Shown in pieces: positions 54,946 through 64,000 of a DNA stretch of 64,000 nucleotides (positions within the stretch are counted from its first letter, which is position 1; each line of letters opens with the position of its first letter). The DNA is from Charina bottae (taxonomy: Eukaryota > Chordata > Lepidosauria > Squamata > Charinaidae). The position numbers and the translations under genes are program-made. The notes below the pieces were generated by a model that saw nothing but the letters and a program-made list of their open reading frames with translations, had not been told where the DNA came from and made no database searches. The stretch covers positions 179,277,725 through 179,341,724 of the forward strand of contig JALMGJ010000003.1 of assembly GCA_023362775.1 (NCBI GenBank), read 5' to 3'.

Positions 54946-55860
54946 GCTTATTGGGGCGGGTGGGAGGGCGTGGGGGAGCCGCACAGGCGCCAAGGGGGGC
55001 GGGCCCGGCGGCAGAGGCCCGGGCCGCCCGCCCGCCCCGCCCGCCTGCTTGCCTCTCTCCGCGAGGCCCCCCGCTGCCTTCCCGGGATCCGAGCCGGAGA
55101 GAAAGGGCGGCGGCAGGGCCGCGCTACCGCCACTCGGCGCGGGCGGGGCTGCCGCTTCTGCCTCCATGTTGTCTCCCCCCCAGAACGTTTCCGCCCGCCC
55201 GCGTCGGGCCAAGGAAATGATGGGGGGCGGGAAACAAGGTGGGCGACGGCGATGACAAGTGGCGCGCTTCAGGGGAGCCGCCGCCGCCGGGTGGGTCCCC
55301 TCAGGGCGGGCAGAGGGAGGCGGGCAGCTGCTCCTCCTTCCCTCCCGCCGGCGGAGGAGGAGGCGGCGGCGTCCTCTTCCTCGCCGCCCGGCTACGGATC
55401 GAGCGCCTCTTCCCCCAGCAGCAGACCAGGGAAAGAGATGGGGAAAGTTGTCCACCTCCACCTCTGGGCTCCGCTGGCTCCAGCAAGAGCGAAGGCACCC
55501 CGGAGGGGGTGGGGTCGTCTTCCTCGGCCCCCGACCCCGCCGCCGCCCAGCAGGACCCGGCATCCCCCCCACCCCCGCTACTCCCCTGGCAAGAGGCGCC
55601 CAGGGGTGACCACTGCCCAGCCCGCAGCGATCCGGTGCGGCTGCCCGGGAAGGAGGGCGGCCGGGCGCGCCCAGCATGGCGACGCTCTCCTACCTGCCTG
55701 GCGAGCGCTTCGGGGGGCGGCGGCGCACCGAGGGCGAAGAGCTGCCTGTTCTCCCCTTGGCCGCCTCTGGTCGTAGCCGCTTCCCAAACGAGCGGCGCCG
55801 CGATCCCCGACCCGGCCACGAGTGCCTGCCCAGGAACGCCGCCCTCTGCACATGCTCCAC

Positions 55861-56810
55861 AGCCTTCCGCTCTGCCCGGGAACACCGTGGCGCCCAGCAG
55901 AGCCCTCTGCACATGCTCCGCGACGCTCCCTCCTTCCCGCCGCCTCTCCTGAGCTGAGCTCCACAGCTGAGCCTGGGCGTGCGTGCGGGAGGGAAGCCGC
56001 CATCGCGGGCTTCCTCACCGAGTTTGTCCGCCGCCTGCAGGGAGGGAGGCGGGGGGGACAGGGCTGGGCGCTGGGGCGGGGGCAGGGGCCGTGGACGGCA
56101 GGCCAAAGGGAGATGCGGGCGGCAGTGGCCGCCTCGCCTCTGCCGCTCTCCGCTTCCACCTCGCTTGCTGGAACATATTGAAGGGGAGGAAAAGGAAACA
56201 TTAAGATCAACCAGGAGCTTTGCGGAGAAGCGGAGAGCAGCAGAGGCGAGGCGGGCGGCGGCGGCAGCAAAGAGGCCACAGGCGCAGGAAGCAGCAGCCG
56301 GAGGCCGCCTCGCCTCTGCCGCTCTCCGCTTCTCCGCAAAGCTCCTGGTTGATCTTAATGTTTCCTTTTCCTCCCCTTCAATATGTTCCAGCAAGCGAGG
56401 TGGAAGTGGAGAGCGGCAGAGGCGAGGTGGGCGGTGGCGGCAGCAAAGAGGCCACGGGCGCAGGAAGCAGCAGCCGGAGGCTCGTCTGGCCCCGCGGCGT
56501 GCCGAGGGCGAACAGCCGCCTGCTCTCCCCTTGGCTGCCTCCGGTCACTACAGTCGCCCTGGCATCTCCTTTTGGCCTGCCGTCCGCGGCCCCTGCCCCA
56601 GCGCCAAGCCCTGTCCCCCCGCCTCCCTCCCTGCAGGCGGCAGACTAACTCGGCGAGGAAGCCCTTGATGGCGGCTTCCCTCCCGCACACACGCCCAGGC
56701 TCGGCTGTGGAGCTCAGCTCAGGAGAGGCGGCGGGAAGGAGGGAGCATCATGGAGCATGTGCAGAGGGCTCTGCTGGGTGCCACGGCGTTCCCGGGCAGA
56801 GCGGAAGGCT
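55861..56810. repeat. Interrupted palindrome, about 950 bp
   Basis: Outer arms: AGCCTTCCGCTCTGCCCGGG (55861) mirrors CCCGGGCAGAGCGGAAGGCT (ending 56810). Middle arms: the CTGAGCTGAGCTCCACAGCTGAGCC region (about 55950) mirrors about 56698-56730, and GGCAGGCCAAAGGGAGATGC (about 56097) mirrors about 56560-56583. Inner arms: 56164-56252 and 56307-56395, with one mismatch noted in about 89 bp. The right half carries an additional segment of about 130 bp (about 56425-56555). Confidence 0.88.
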
Positions 56811-57196
56811 GCGCCCTCTCCACCGGGCGGGACCCGCGTCTCCTTCCCTGCGGGCGGGCGAGGCAGGGAGAGAAGGGGAGATGGAGGGGCTCCCTCTCCG
56901 GCCTCTGCGCCCCTTCAGGCCCGTCTCTCTGAGGGGGGCGGCGGGAGGGAACTCCCCGTCGAAGGGGAAGCGCTGGGAACCAGTGGTGGAGGTTGGCCGG
57001 CTCCTAGAGCGGCTGCCGCGGGCAACTTCTCCGCTCTGCCCGGCTCAAAACCTGGGGCGCGGGAGAGCGGAAGGCTGCGCCCTCTTCACCGGGCAGGACC
57101 CGTGCCTCCTTCCCTGCGGGCGGGCGAGGCAGGGAGAGAAGGGGAGACGGAGGGGCTCCCTCTCCGGCCTCTGCGCCCCTTCAGGCCCGTCTCTGC
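56806..57196 (+). repeat. Direct duplication, about 125 bp, 268 bp apart
   Basis: GCTGCGCCCTCTCCACCGGG...CCTTCAGGCCCGTCTCT (56808-56931) recurs at 57076-57196 with few changes (CACCGGGC, GGGACCCG and GAGATGG vs GAGACGG). Confidence 0.88.
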
Positions 57197-57229
57197 AAGG
57201 CCCGGCGCGGCAGGGAGGCACTGCTGGCC

Positions 57230-57840
57230 CGGGACGCGGCGCTGTCAGAGGCAGCGCAGGAGCGGCTTCAGGGGCTGCTGCGGCTGGAGATGGTGCTGCT
57301 CCGCAGCATCCAGGTGCTGGGCGAGGGCGCAGGCCCCGGGCGCGAGTGGCAGGGCGGCGCAGGGGGCCTGGCCGGGGCGGTGGCGGTGGCGGCGGGGGGA
57401 CGGAGCTGGCGGAGGTTTGCCGGGCGGCAGGACGGGGTGGGCGGCGCTGCTGGGGCTGGTGGCGGAGCTGGAGGGAGCGGAGGGACCAGGCGTTCCTGTG
57501 GGCGCAGCGGGCGCTCTGCAACCCGCCTTGGAGAAGCGGCCGCGGGAGGCCCTCCGGGTGCACCCTCCCGCCCCATCAATCCCCCCACCCTGCCGTTCGG
57601 CGTCCTCTCCCCCCGCTAACCCGAGCCCTGCGGCGGCCGGGGGAGCCGAGCCAGGCTCGGACCGGAGGCGGCCAAGGGGAGAGCAGGTGGCTCTTCGCCC
57701 TGCGCCGCCCTGCCGCTCGCGTCCCGGGCCCGCACCCTCGCCCAGCACCTGGATGCCGCGGAGCAGCGCCATCTCCAGCCGCAGCAGCCCCTGCAGCCGC
57801 TCCTGCGCCGCCTCCGACAGCGCCGCATCCCGGGCCTGCC
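57230..57840. repeat. Inverted repeat carrying a leucine-rich coding-like segment
   Basis: 57235-57360 and 57712-57836 are inverted copies. Both read, on opposite strands, DAALSEAAQERLQGLLRLEM then LLR(S/G)IQVLGEGAGPGRE. Several substitutions between copies change few residues, which suggests a captured exon or former coding segment. I do not recognise the source. It is enclosed by hAT ends, so transduplication of host sequence is possible. Confidence 0.7.
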
Positions 57841-58019
57841 GCGCCGGGCCTCGCTCAGTGCGAGAGCCAGGGGGCGGGGTTTGCAGGCGGGGGCCAATCA
57901 CGTGGAAGGGGCGGGGGTGGGTTCAGCTGTGGAAGAGCCACACTCAAGGGGCCAAAGAGCCGCATCTGGCTCACGAGCCGCCATTTCCGACCCTTGGTCT
58001 AGATAACAGATTTCCTGAT

Positions 58020-58051
58020 GTTTCACTGGCAACTGTGGCTGGCATCTTCAG
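58020..58051 (-). ncRNA. Degenerate hammerhead-like core in left pLTR of PLE-D
   Basis: Minus strand: CTGAAGATGCCAGCCACAG...GAAAC. Core bases are present but stem II pairing is weak. In the right copy (58252-58281) the GAAAC part is mutated (GCAAAAT). Confidence 0.4.
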
Positions 58052-58371
58052 AGGCAAGGTGGTCTGCTATGCAGACCACAGGCAACTGAGGAGGGACTGA
58101 CTGGGCTGTCTTTATAGACTGGTGTCCTGACTTCTAATTGGCCTTTAGCCGAGCTTGTTTCTGATTGGTGCAGATTGGCAAGGGCTGGTCTCTGGTTGGT
58201 TCTTTGTTTGTGGCTGATCCCGATTGGTCATTTGATTTGACTACCTTGACTCTGAAGATGCGAGCCAGAGTTGCCGGCAAAATGTCAGGAAATCTGTTGT
58301 CTAGACCATGATCACTGAAACCCAACACTACCCAACATATACCAGCTGTGAAAGCCTACACCGGTATATAG

Positions 58372-58969
58372 GTTAGAATTGCTGTATTCTCAGTGAAGGT
58401 TTTTTTTTTTTATCTATCAAAGCTTTTCCATGAATCTTCTGCTAATCTCATGCATGTGTGTGCGTCCCTAGAGGGGGATTTATTGCCATGCCCACAGTTC
58501 AGTTTCTAAAGCTTATCCACATTAAATGTTGCTTGGATTGCTGCCTACACATCTTTGCCTGAAGTGCTCCTGTCAGCCAGCACTGAGCTGGAAGACCAAG
58601 AAGACAATTGTCCTCAAAGGCAGTGCCATTTCCCAAAGGTCCCTGCAGGAAAGGACAAACCATGTCTCTCTGTGTTTCTAGTTTTGAGTTTTAGGTGTAC
58701 CAGTTTTATGCTGTGGCTTGTTGATGCTGAAAATCAGGATTTTCTTCTTTTTCCTAGCCATGCCTTCAGACTAAATTTCTTATGCTTCTACCCTGTGCAA
58801 ATCTGTGTCAGTATGCATCTCTCTATGTTGAGACATGCACCCACAATTCCATAACTTTCCCAAACCCCGAGTTCATTTCTTCCCTTTGGGACACATTCTT
58901 CTTCCCTTTTAGAGGTTCCTCGGTTCAGATTTCCTTACGGGTTCATGCTGAGTGTTATCCCTTCTCTTG
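58372..58969. other. No feature seen
   Basis: No recognised gene or repeat; T10 run at 58400. Confidence 0.6.
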
Positions 58970-59470
58970 ATCTCTATTTCTATTTACCTCTATTTGTTTT
59001 AGCATTTCTAAGGATCTTATTTACTCTGCTTTGACTTCTTCCTGTTACGGATCTATACAACCAGATCCTAGTGCCCAAGTTAATTTCCTTGTTTCTCCTG
59101 GCAAACCTCCTGCCATTTTGCAGATTAATGTGTTTCTCAACTCTACTGTAACTTTCAGGGTTATACAGTATATGTATAGTAGCCCTTTTATTCATAATTA
59201 AACCTACACTTTAATGCATGTATTCATCAGTTCTACTCTACAAGATTGGACAGGATACCTACATTCAGCTCTATTAGTTCCTTCCTCTTTCACTTAGTTT
59301 CACAAACACACAATATACCTATTTTCCCCTTTCATTTAATAATTCATACTTTTTATGAATTACTTCATTTATCCTCTTGTATTCCAAGATGCCATCTTCT
59401 ATATGCTATAGACATCAGCAGATGGGCCCATGATGCTACCCATCCTAGCTTTGATCAGTCAAGACTTTCA
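58970..59470 (-). pseudogene. Decayed interspersed repeat, same family as 18.6-18.8 kb
   Basis: DNA similarity to 18580-18840 (AATTAAACCTACACTTTAATGCATGTATTCATCA; GGGCCCATGATG). On the minus strand a frame (58980-59195) reads HINLQNGRRFARRNKE and RIWLYRSVTGRSQSRVNKIL. I cannot name the protein. Likely a LINE 3' region. Confidence 0.4.
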
Positions 59471-60594
59471 CATAACACTTTTGAATAAGCTACAGAAGAT
59501 GTAGACTAGGTTACCAGTCATAGCTGGATCCGTGCCACAGGCAGCACTTCCTAATGATAAGAGAGTGCATTCTATCTTGGCATATTTTGGCAGGTATGCC
59601 AAAGCCCAGTAGAACCCTAAAATACTCATGATTATGTAAGCTAGGATATCTAACCTAGAGACTACCTTGCAAGCCAACAGTGGTGCAATCCCACCAATTC
59701 AGAGTAAAATGCATTGATACTTTTTCTCTCAACAATGGTTTGTTGTAATGAGTGTCATGTTGTTGCTAAAAATATTTTTGATGACAAATAAGGTATACAA
59801 TATTTAATAATTTTAGAACTTGTAATAGGAGTTGTATATTTTTATCTACTTCATGCAAATCTATAACAAAATTTTGAAGTGTGCTTCTGTGACTCTTCCA
59901 ATCTCTTTCTATTTTCTGAATTATTTTACTTTTCCAGTCAGCACTTTATAGCCATTGGGCAGTTGTCCTTGGGTTGTTTTGTCTTATTTTTGGCTCTGTC
60001 TGTTTAACATAAATATTTACATTTTTCTGCACATCCCTGCCTGCTTATTCCTTCCCCTCCCTCCCTCCCTCCCTCCCTCCCTCCCTCCCACCCACCCTTT
60101 TCTTTTTTTGCAAGGCTGGTACTTAAGGACTTACAGTCTGAGAATATTTTCATTGCTATTATATAGGATGAATAGGTTGTACTTTTATATGTCAGTAATT
60201 AAGTGTTATAAAATGGATAATTTATAGTGGGAGCCGTTAATAATAGGAACAAAAACCAGATTTAACTTTGCGAAATTCGAGGAACTGATGTTGCTATACA
60301 GTAGCATGGTCAAGAAACATGCTCCTGACCAAGCTAAAGTCATTGATACAATGAAGATGGACACTTGCACATTGCTAAAAGATAAAGAAATTGGAAAAAA
60401 AAAGAAATATATCACAAACTAAGAAAGAAAGACGTGGATCTGCATACAGTTTAAATGTATTGTTGCAGCTTCAGCAGCATTTACAGTTAATTCTGCAGAA
60501 ATACAATGCATCTTACCGAAGTGTAATGGAAGGAACTGCAACCTGAAGTTCTGCTCAAGTAGTAGCTGCTAAGAACTGGGTGAAAGCGATGCCA
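59471..60594. other. No gene seen; (TCCC)n at 60055-60088
   Basis: Contains an (TCCC)n microsatellite of about eight units. Otherwise unremarkable. Confidence 0.65.
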
Positions 60595-61645
60595 TTCAGG
60601 TGCTCACTTGTGCCTGGAGGCTGTGAGGGTCTGGGTGGGGAGGAACCAGCTCTGACTCAGCCCTAACAAGACGGAGTGGCTTTGGGTTTTGGTCCCCCTG
60701 GGATCCAGAAAGGTGTCATGTTTGGTTCTTGATGGAGTAGCACTTCCCTAGATGCTGCCCGATTAGATTATTGCAACATGCTGTACCTGAGGCTGCCCTG
60801 AAGACCATCTGGAAACTACAGCTTGTCCAGAGTGCAGAGGTGTGTGCAGTCTTGGGCGCCCTTTGGTTTCCCTGTATTGCACCATTGCTGTGCAAGCTGC
60901 CCTGGCTTCCAATATCTTTCTGGGTGTAATTCAAGGTGCTGGTTGTTGTTATTTATATTTATATTTATATTTATATTTAGAGTGTGTGTGTGTCAACTCA
61001 AGGCAGTGAACATACCTCCTGCCTCCTATTTTCCCCACAACCACCACCCTATGAGGTGTGCTGGGCTGAGAGTGACTGGCCCAAAGTCACCCAGCCGGCT
61101 TTCATGCCTAAGGGAGGCTGAGAACTCACAGTATCCTGGTTTCTAGGCCAGCACCTTAACCCCTACACCAAACTGGCTCTTATCTTTATTTCTGATCCCC
61201 TTTAAAGCCCTGCATGGCACAGGGCCAAGTTACCTGCAGGACCACATCTCCCTGAGGATATCTGCCCATTCCACCAGGTTGGATAGGACTGGCGCACTCG
61301 AGGTCCCTTCCTTTAAAGGTTGTCATCTAGTGGGATCTAGGAAGTACATCTTCTCGGTAGTGGCCCTTGCCCTGTGGAATACCCTCCCCCTGAGATCTGG
61401 CAGGCCTCTACCCAGCTAGCCCTCCAGACAGCCTTAAAAATCTGGATCTCCCCCCAAGCATTGGGACTGGATAAGGCTGGAGCCCAGTGATTGTTATTGG
61501 GGAGTGGGCATACGCATATATACATAGACATAGTTATAGGGGGCTGGACGCTGTTTTGGGGATTAATTTTTTTTTTTCTTGTATCTTTTTCTTGTTGCTT
61601 TTGTGAGCCACCAGAGTTATGGTATATAAGATGGACAGCCATATA
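60595..61645 (+). pseudogene. Decayed L2/CR1-type LINE, RT C-terminal half and 3' UTR
   Basis: TGCCTGGAGGCTGTGAGGGTCTGGGTGGGGAGGAACCAGCT parallels 2078-2110 of the first LINE; CTAACAAGACGGAGTGGCTTTGG parallels the GKTEWLW codons; TTAGATTATTGCAACATGCTGTACCTG parallels IDYCNALYMG; CTTTAAAGCCCTGCATGGC parallels FKALHG; CCCTGTGGAATACCCTCCCCCTGAG parallels ALWNILPPE. Many stops and a deletion of about 130 bp at about 60755. Interrupted by an antisense SINE (60950-61178). Confidence 0.8.
60950..61178 (-). mobile_element. MIR/CORE-like SINE nested in the LINE
   Basis: (TTTATA)n then ATTTTCCCCACAACCACCACCCTATGAGGTG, GAGTGACTGGCCCAAAGTCACCCAGCCGGC and CAGCACCTTAACCCCTACACCAAACTGGCTCTT. It splits the LINE between its GTAATTCAAGGTGCTGG and CTTTAAAGCC segments. 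Confidence 0.85.
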
Positions 61646-61654
61646 CTGTTTTTT

Positions 61655-61860
61655 GTTGTTCAGTCGTTTAGTCGTGTCCGACTCTTCGTGACCTCATGGA
61701 CCATAGCACGCCAGGCCTTCCTGTCCTCCACTGTCACCCGGAGTTTACTCAAATTCATGTTCATTACATCGGTGATGCTATCTAACCATCTCTTCCTCTG
61801 CCGTCCCCTTCTCCTTTTGCCTTCAGTCTTTCCCAGCATCAGGGTCTTTTCCTTTCTTAA
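61655..61860 (-). mobile_element. BovB 3'-end fragment
   Basis: TTGTTGTTCAGTCGTTTAGTCGTGTCCGACTCTTCGTGACC at the left. The minus strand encodes KRRRGRQRKRWLDSITDVMNMNL...VHEVTKSRTRLND, matching the end of the BovB protein at 36730-36895. About 200 bp, 5'-truncated. A different subfamily from the 33.7 kb copy, to judge by substitutions. Confidence 0.92.
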
Positions 61861-62772
61861 ATAAATAAAAAAAATATATTCATGGATGATGCTCAAGGAT
61901 TCCTCAGCAAACAAGCCGCAAGAATCAGGAAAAATCTGTCCATTTTAGAAAGATCTGCACCATATTTTAAAGAAAAATTCCATTTGGATTGTACGTGTGT
62001 GTTGATGGAACAAAAGAAAATGTAACTGATTTGAATTAGATACACGGGAACCAGCATTTAAACCATGGGATGTATTCCCATTTCAGTAAGAATTGATATC
62101 AGAAGGACAAAAAAAGGTTCTTTGCGGACAATTACAATACTTGAGACAGAAAGACATATAGTATTCCTTGAAACCTATGAATAGGAGAAGTATCAGCAAT
62201 TAACGGTTATAAAATAGTTCAATTACTAAATAGAATATTATAAAGTAGCTACATGAGTTGAAGCATAATTCACATTAAAAAGAAGTTCTACAGTATACGG
62301 CTGAATTAGTAATGATAATAATGAATGCTTCAGAAGATATGATGTATTTCTCTTAAAGCTGAAAATGTCAAAAATATTAAACTGTATAATTTTTTCCAGA
62401 ATGTAAAGAAAAAAAGAACTATAAAGAGTCTAGAATGATAGTCTTGTTTCATAGCAAACCTGTGAAATTGCTTCGCTCTTAGTTCAAATTATACATTTTA
62501 GTCTGGTTCCTACATCAGAATTCATTCCCCATAAAGAAATACATTGGCAGCACTTTGGACTAAGCCATAATGTGGTTCGTTTTGTTTTGGCTAAGTGCAA
62601 TGAATGAAATGTCACTAAGTTATATCATGTTGGTACAAAAAGAAGTTCTTTCCAGTCAGAACTGTGACACATTTTAATAGTGACTTTGCAATGTAGAAGT
62701 ACTAAATGCTATTTTGAAAATATTCTGGATTCCTGATGAGATATGTTTTCATTCTCTTAGTTCTGCTATGTA
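61861..62772. other. No feature seen
   Basis: AT-rich, without recognised content. Confidence 0.65.
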
Positions 62773-62780
62773 ATTTAGAT

Positions 62781-62909
62781 TAGTGTTTCTGAACCTCAGC
62801 AACTTTAAGATGTGTGGACTTCAACTCCCAGAATTCCCCAGCCACCATGGGGACTTCAATTCTGGGAGTTGGTTACACATCTTAAAGTTGCTGAGGTTCA
62901 GAAACACTG
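62781..62909. mobile_element. Palindromic hAT MITE (family T3), copy 3
   Basis: TAGTGTTTCTGAACC...GGTTCAGAAACACTG, 129 bp. Perfect 8-bp duplications ATTTAGAT (62773-62780, 62910-62917). Confidence 0.95.
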
Positions 62910-62917
62910 ATTTAGAT

Positions 62918-64000
62918 CCCAGGAAAGTGTGAACCCTGTACTGTGCAATGGAACAGTAGGATACATACCTCTCTTTCAAACCCTAATATTCAAAATTGAA
63001 GACTAACATTTAATTGCAGGACCAAATTAAGAGTTGTTGGTGTCTTAGAACAATGCAACTTATGGGACACCCTGCCAATAAATCCATTCTCAAATTACTT
63101 GCTGGCATTATTATGTAATATTATCATGTAAGCCAGCTTTGTGTCTATTCCACTTACAGATACTAAATCTCTGAAAAATAAAATTACAATATTTGCAAAG
63201 TTTAATGTATTAGAAGTGCCATACATGATATACAAAAGCTAACAAGGTTGGCTACAGGCCTTCAAAAGGCGAGCTGACCTAAAAGTAAGACGGAAAGGCC
63301 CTGCCTGGGCTTCAAAAACAAAAAATGGAAATAGAAATCAAAATGTTGAAGACAAGTTTTGTTTCTGAGCATTGTAGATCTATAGAGGCTCCAAATTCAC
63401 AATTCTAAGGTATTTCCCAGAGTCCCATGTTAAAAATCTCTATGCCTGCTGTCTTATTAGGATTTGTCAAAACTGGAACTGTTCAAAAAGAGGGTTTTTC
63501 CTGGGCTTACTGTAAGCTTTAAATGCAGTGGGAGCTGTCTGGTTTGATGGCATGGACATGCTGGAGGCAATAGAGGCAGCCACCTTGGGGCCGCCATACA
63601 CAAGAGCCCCCAATCTCCCCCTTGCCCTAACCACTTATTGCCTTATGCCCTCAATCTCATTTTTTAACTGTTACATAGGGCCCCAACAGGAGATGAAGCA
63701 GAGGAAGATGGAGGGACAATGCGTTGCCATTCCTGTTTTACCACTGACTCCTCTGCTGCCACTCCCAAGTCTACCATGGCCTCAGCAGCTGCCTTGTCAT
63801 GCCCCTGCCTGCCTCCTCTTCTTCCTTTTCTCACTACCCTAAATAGTTGGGGGGAGATGCTGTCAATACCTTTTCCCCATGCCTGGAGACTATCAGGGTC
63901 TGGAGGTGTAGAGAGTATGGGAGATGATCTTGAGGGAGACATGCAAGCTCCCTTGCCAAGATGACAAGGGGTAAAATATTTTCTAAGTCCAGAACATCCA
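62918..64000. other. No gene recognised
   Basis: The last 450 bp are less AT-rich, and a frame at 63528-63842 starts well, but no family motif is visible. Possibly a decayed repeat or chance. Confidence 0.5.

Larger units (their letters stand above)
54726..57996. mobile_element. Large GC-rich nonautonomous hAT (family T5), 3.3 kb, palindromic interior
   Basis: Ends (C)AAGGGTTGGCAAAC and CCGACCCTTG; the first C is shared with the flank. Flanks GTCTAGAC (54718-54725) and GTCTAGAT (57997-58004) form the 8-bp duplication with one change. Terminal regions (GAGCCATTTTG and GAGCCGCATCTGGCTCACGAGCC) are subterminal repeats. The 3 kb interior is extremely GC- and CpG-rich. It comprises a CCAAT/GC-box tandem array, a long interrupted palindrome, a direct duplication and a further inverted repeat. 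No transposase is recognisable. Frames over 300 codons on both strands arise from stop-poor composition. Mobilisation by a T5 transposase from elsewhere is inference. Confidence 0.85.
54367..58371 (+). mobile_element. Penelope-like element (PLE-D), two pLTRs and tail, carrying two hAT insertions
   Basis: The left antisense pLTR is split: 54367-54410 (GTTGGGCAGTGTTGG...CATGGTCTAGAC), then resumes at 58005 (AACAGATTTCCTGATG) to about 58062. The right sense pLTR is about 58243-58336, with its mirror-image sequence (GGAAATCTGTTGTCTAGACC). A tail ATATACCAGCTGTGAAAGCC... (58337-58371) is similar to the tail of PLE-B. There is no protein-coding remnant between the pLTRs. The right pLTR keeps the uninterrupted hAT target site (58299-58306). 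Flanking duplication is not certain. Confidence 0.8.

Noticed and set aside
54645..58100. Many long open frames (up to about 540 codons) on both strands
   Set aside because: They overlap in all frames, are Ala/Gly/Arg/Pro-rich, lie in a transposon with extreme GC content and show no known domain. Low stop frequency explains them.
63528..63964. Possible short gene in the last 500 bp
   Set aside because: Frames on both strands, low-complexity Ser/Pro/Leu content and no recognisable family; not enough to call.

Overview
The window looks like non-coding genomic DNA from a squamate reptile (lizard or snake). Three things support this. First, there are several copies of a tRNA-headed SINE whose 3' end matches the tail of BovB (Sauria SINE type). 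Second, a near full-length BovB LINE is present. Third, there are L2/CR1-type LINEs with (AATA)n tails, Penelope-like elements (PLEs) and many hAT DNA transposons. I could not recognise a host protein-coding exon. The only host-like signal is an orphan CpG island at about 49.6-50.6 kb, which could be a promoter or first exon; the rest reads as intron or intergenic sequence.

Layout. 0-5 kb: an L2/CR1-type LINE whose reverse-transcriptase frame is split by a PLE, then a decayed relative. 5-14 kb: Sauria SINEs, LINE tails, a PLE stub and a cluster of hAT elements carrying a 56-61 bp tandem repeat. 14.8-16.3 kb: a well-preserved PLE (RT plus GIY-YIG endonuclease, inverted terminal pLTRs, hammerhead-like motifs). 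17-24.9 kb: AT-rich, mostly unremarkable. 24.9-27.1 kb: a 2.1 kb hAT element with a transposase remnant and a GC-box/CCAAT tandem array. 27.8-33 kb: a palindromic MITE, LINE fragments, a SINE split by a hAT, and an L1 stub. 33.7-36.9 kb: BovB with one stop codon and a mutated RT active site. 37-41 kb: another SINE split by a hAT, then plain sequence. 41.2-44.5 kb: an old antisense LINE with three nested insertions. 45-53 kb: a long GAG/GAA/CAG microsatellite, SINEs and the CpG island. 54.4-58.4 kb: a PLE into which two different hAT elements were inserted one after the other at the same GTCTAGAC site; the second is 3.3 kb, very GC-rich and internally palindromic. 58.4-64 kb: decayed LINEs, a SINE, a BovB 3' end and a third copy of the palindromic MITE.

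The most informative signal is the record of insertion events. Four PLE copies have 12-bp target duplications (three exact matches to the element boundary plus one stub), and two keep a tail of about 35 nt. At least seven hAT insertions have 8-bp duplications converging on nTnTAGAn. Nesting gives relative ages: LINE before PLE before hAT, and SINE before hAT. The elements interact only as retrotransposition partners (BovB/RTE machinery with Sauria SINE; autonomous hATs, not seen intact here, with the MITEs). All family names rest on reading the sequence; no database search was run.
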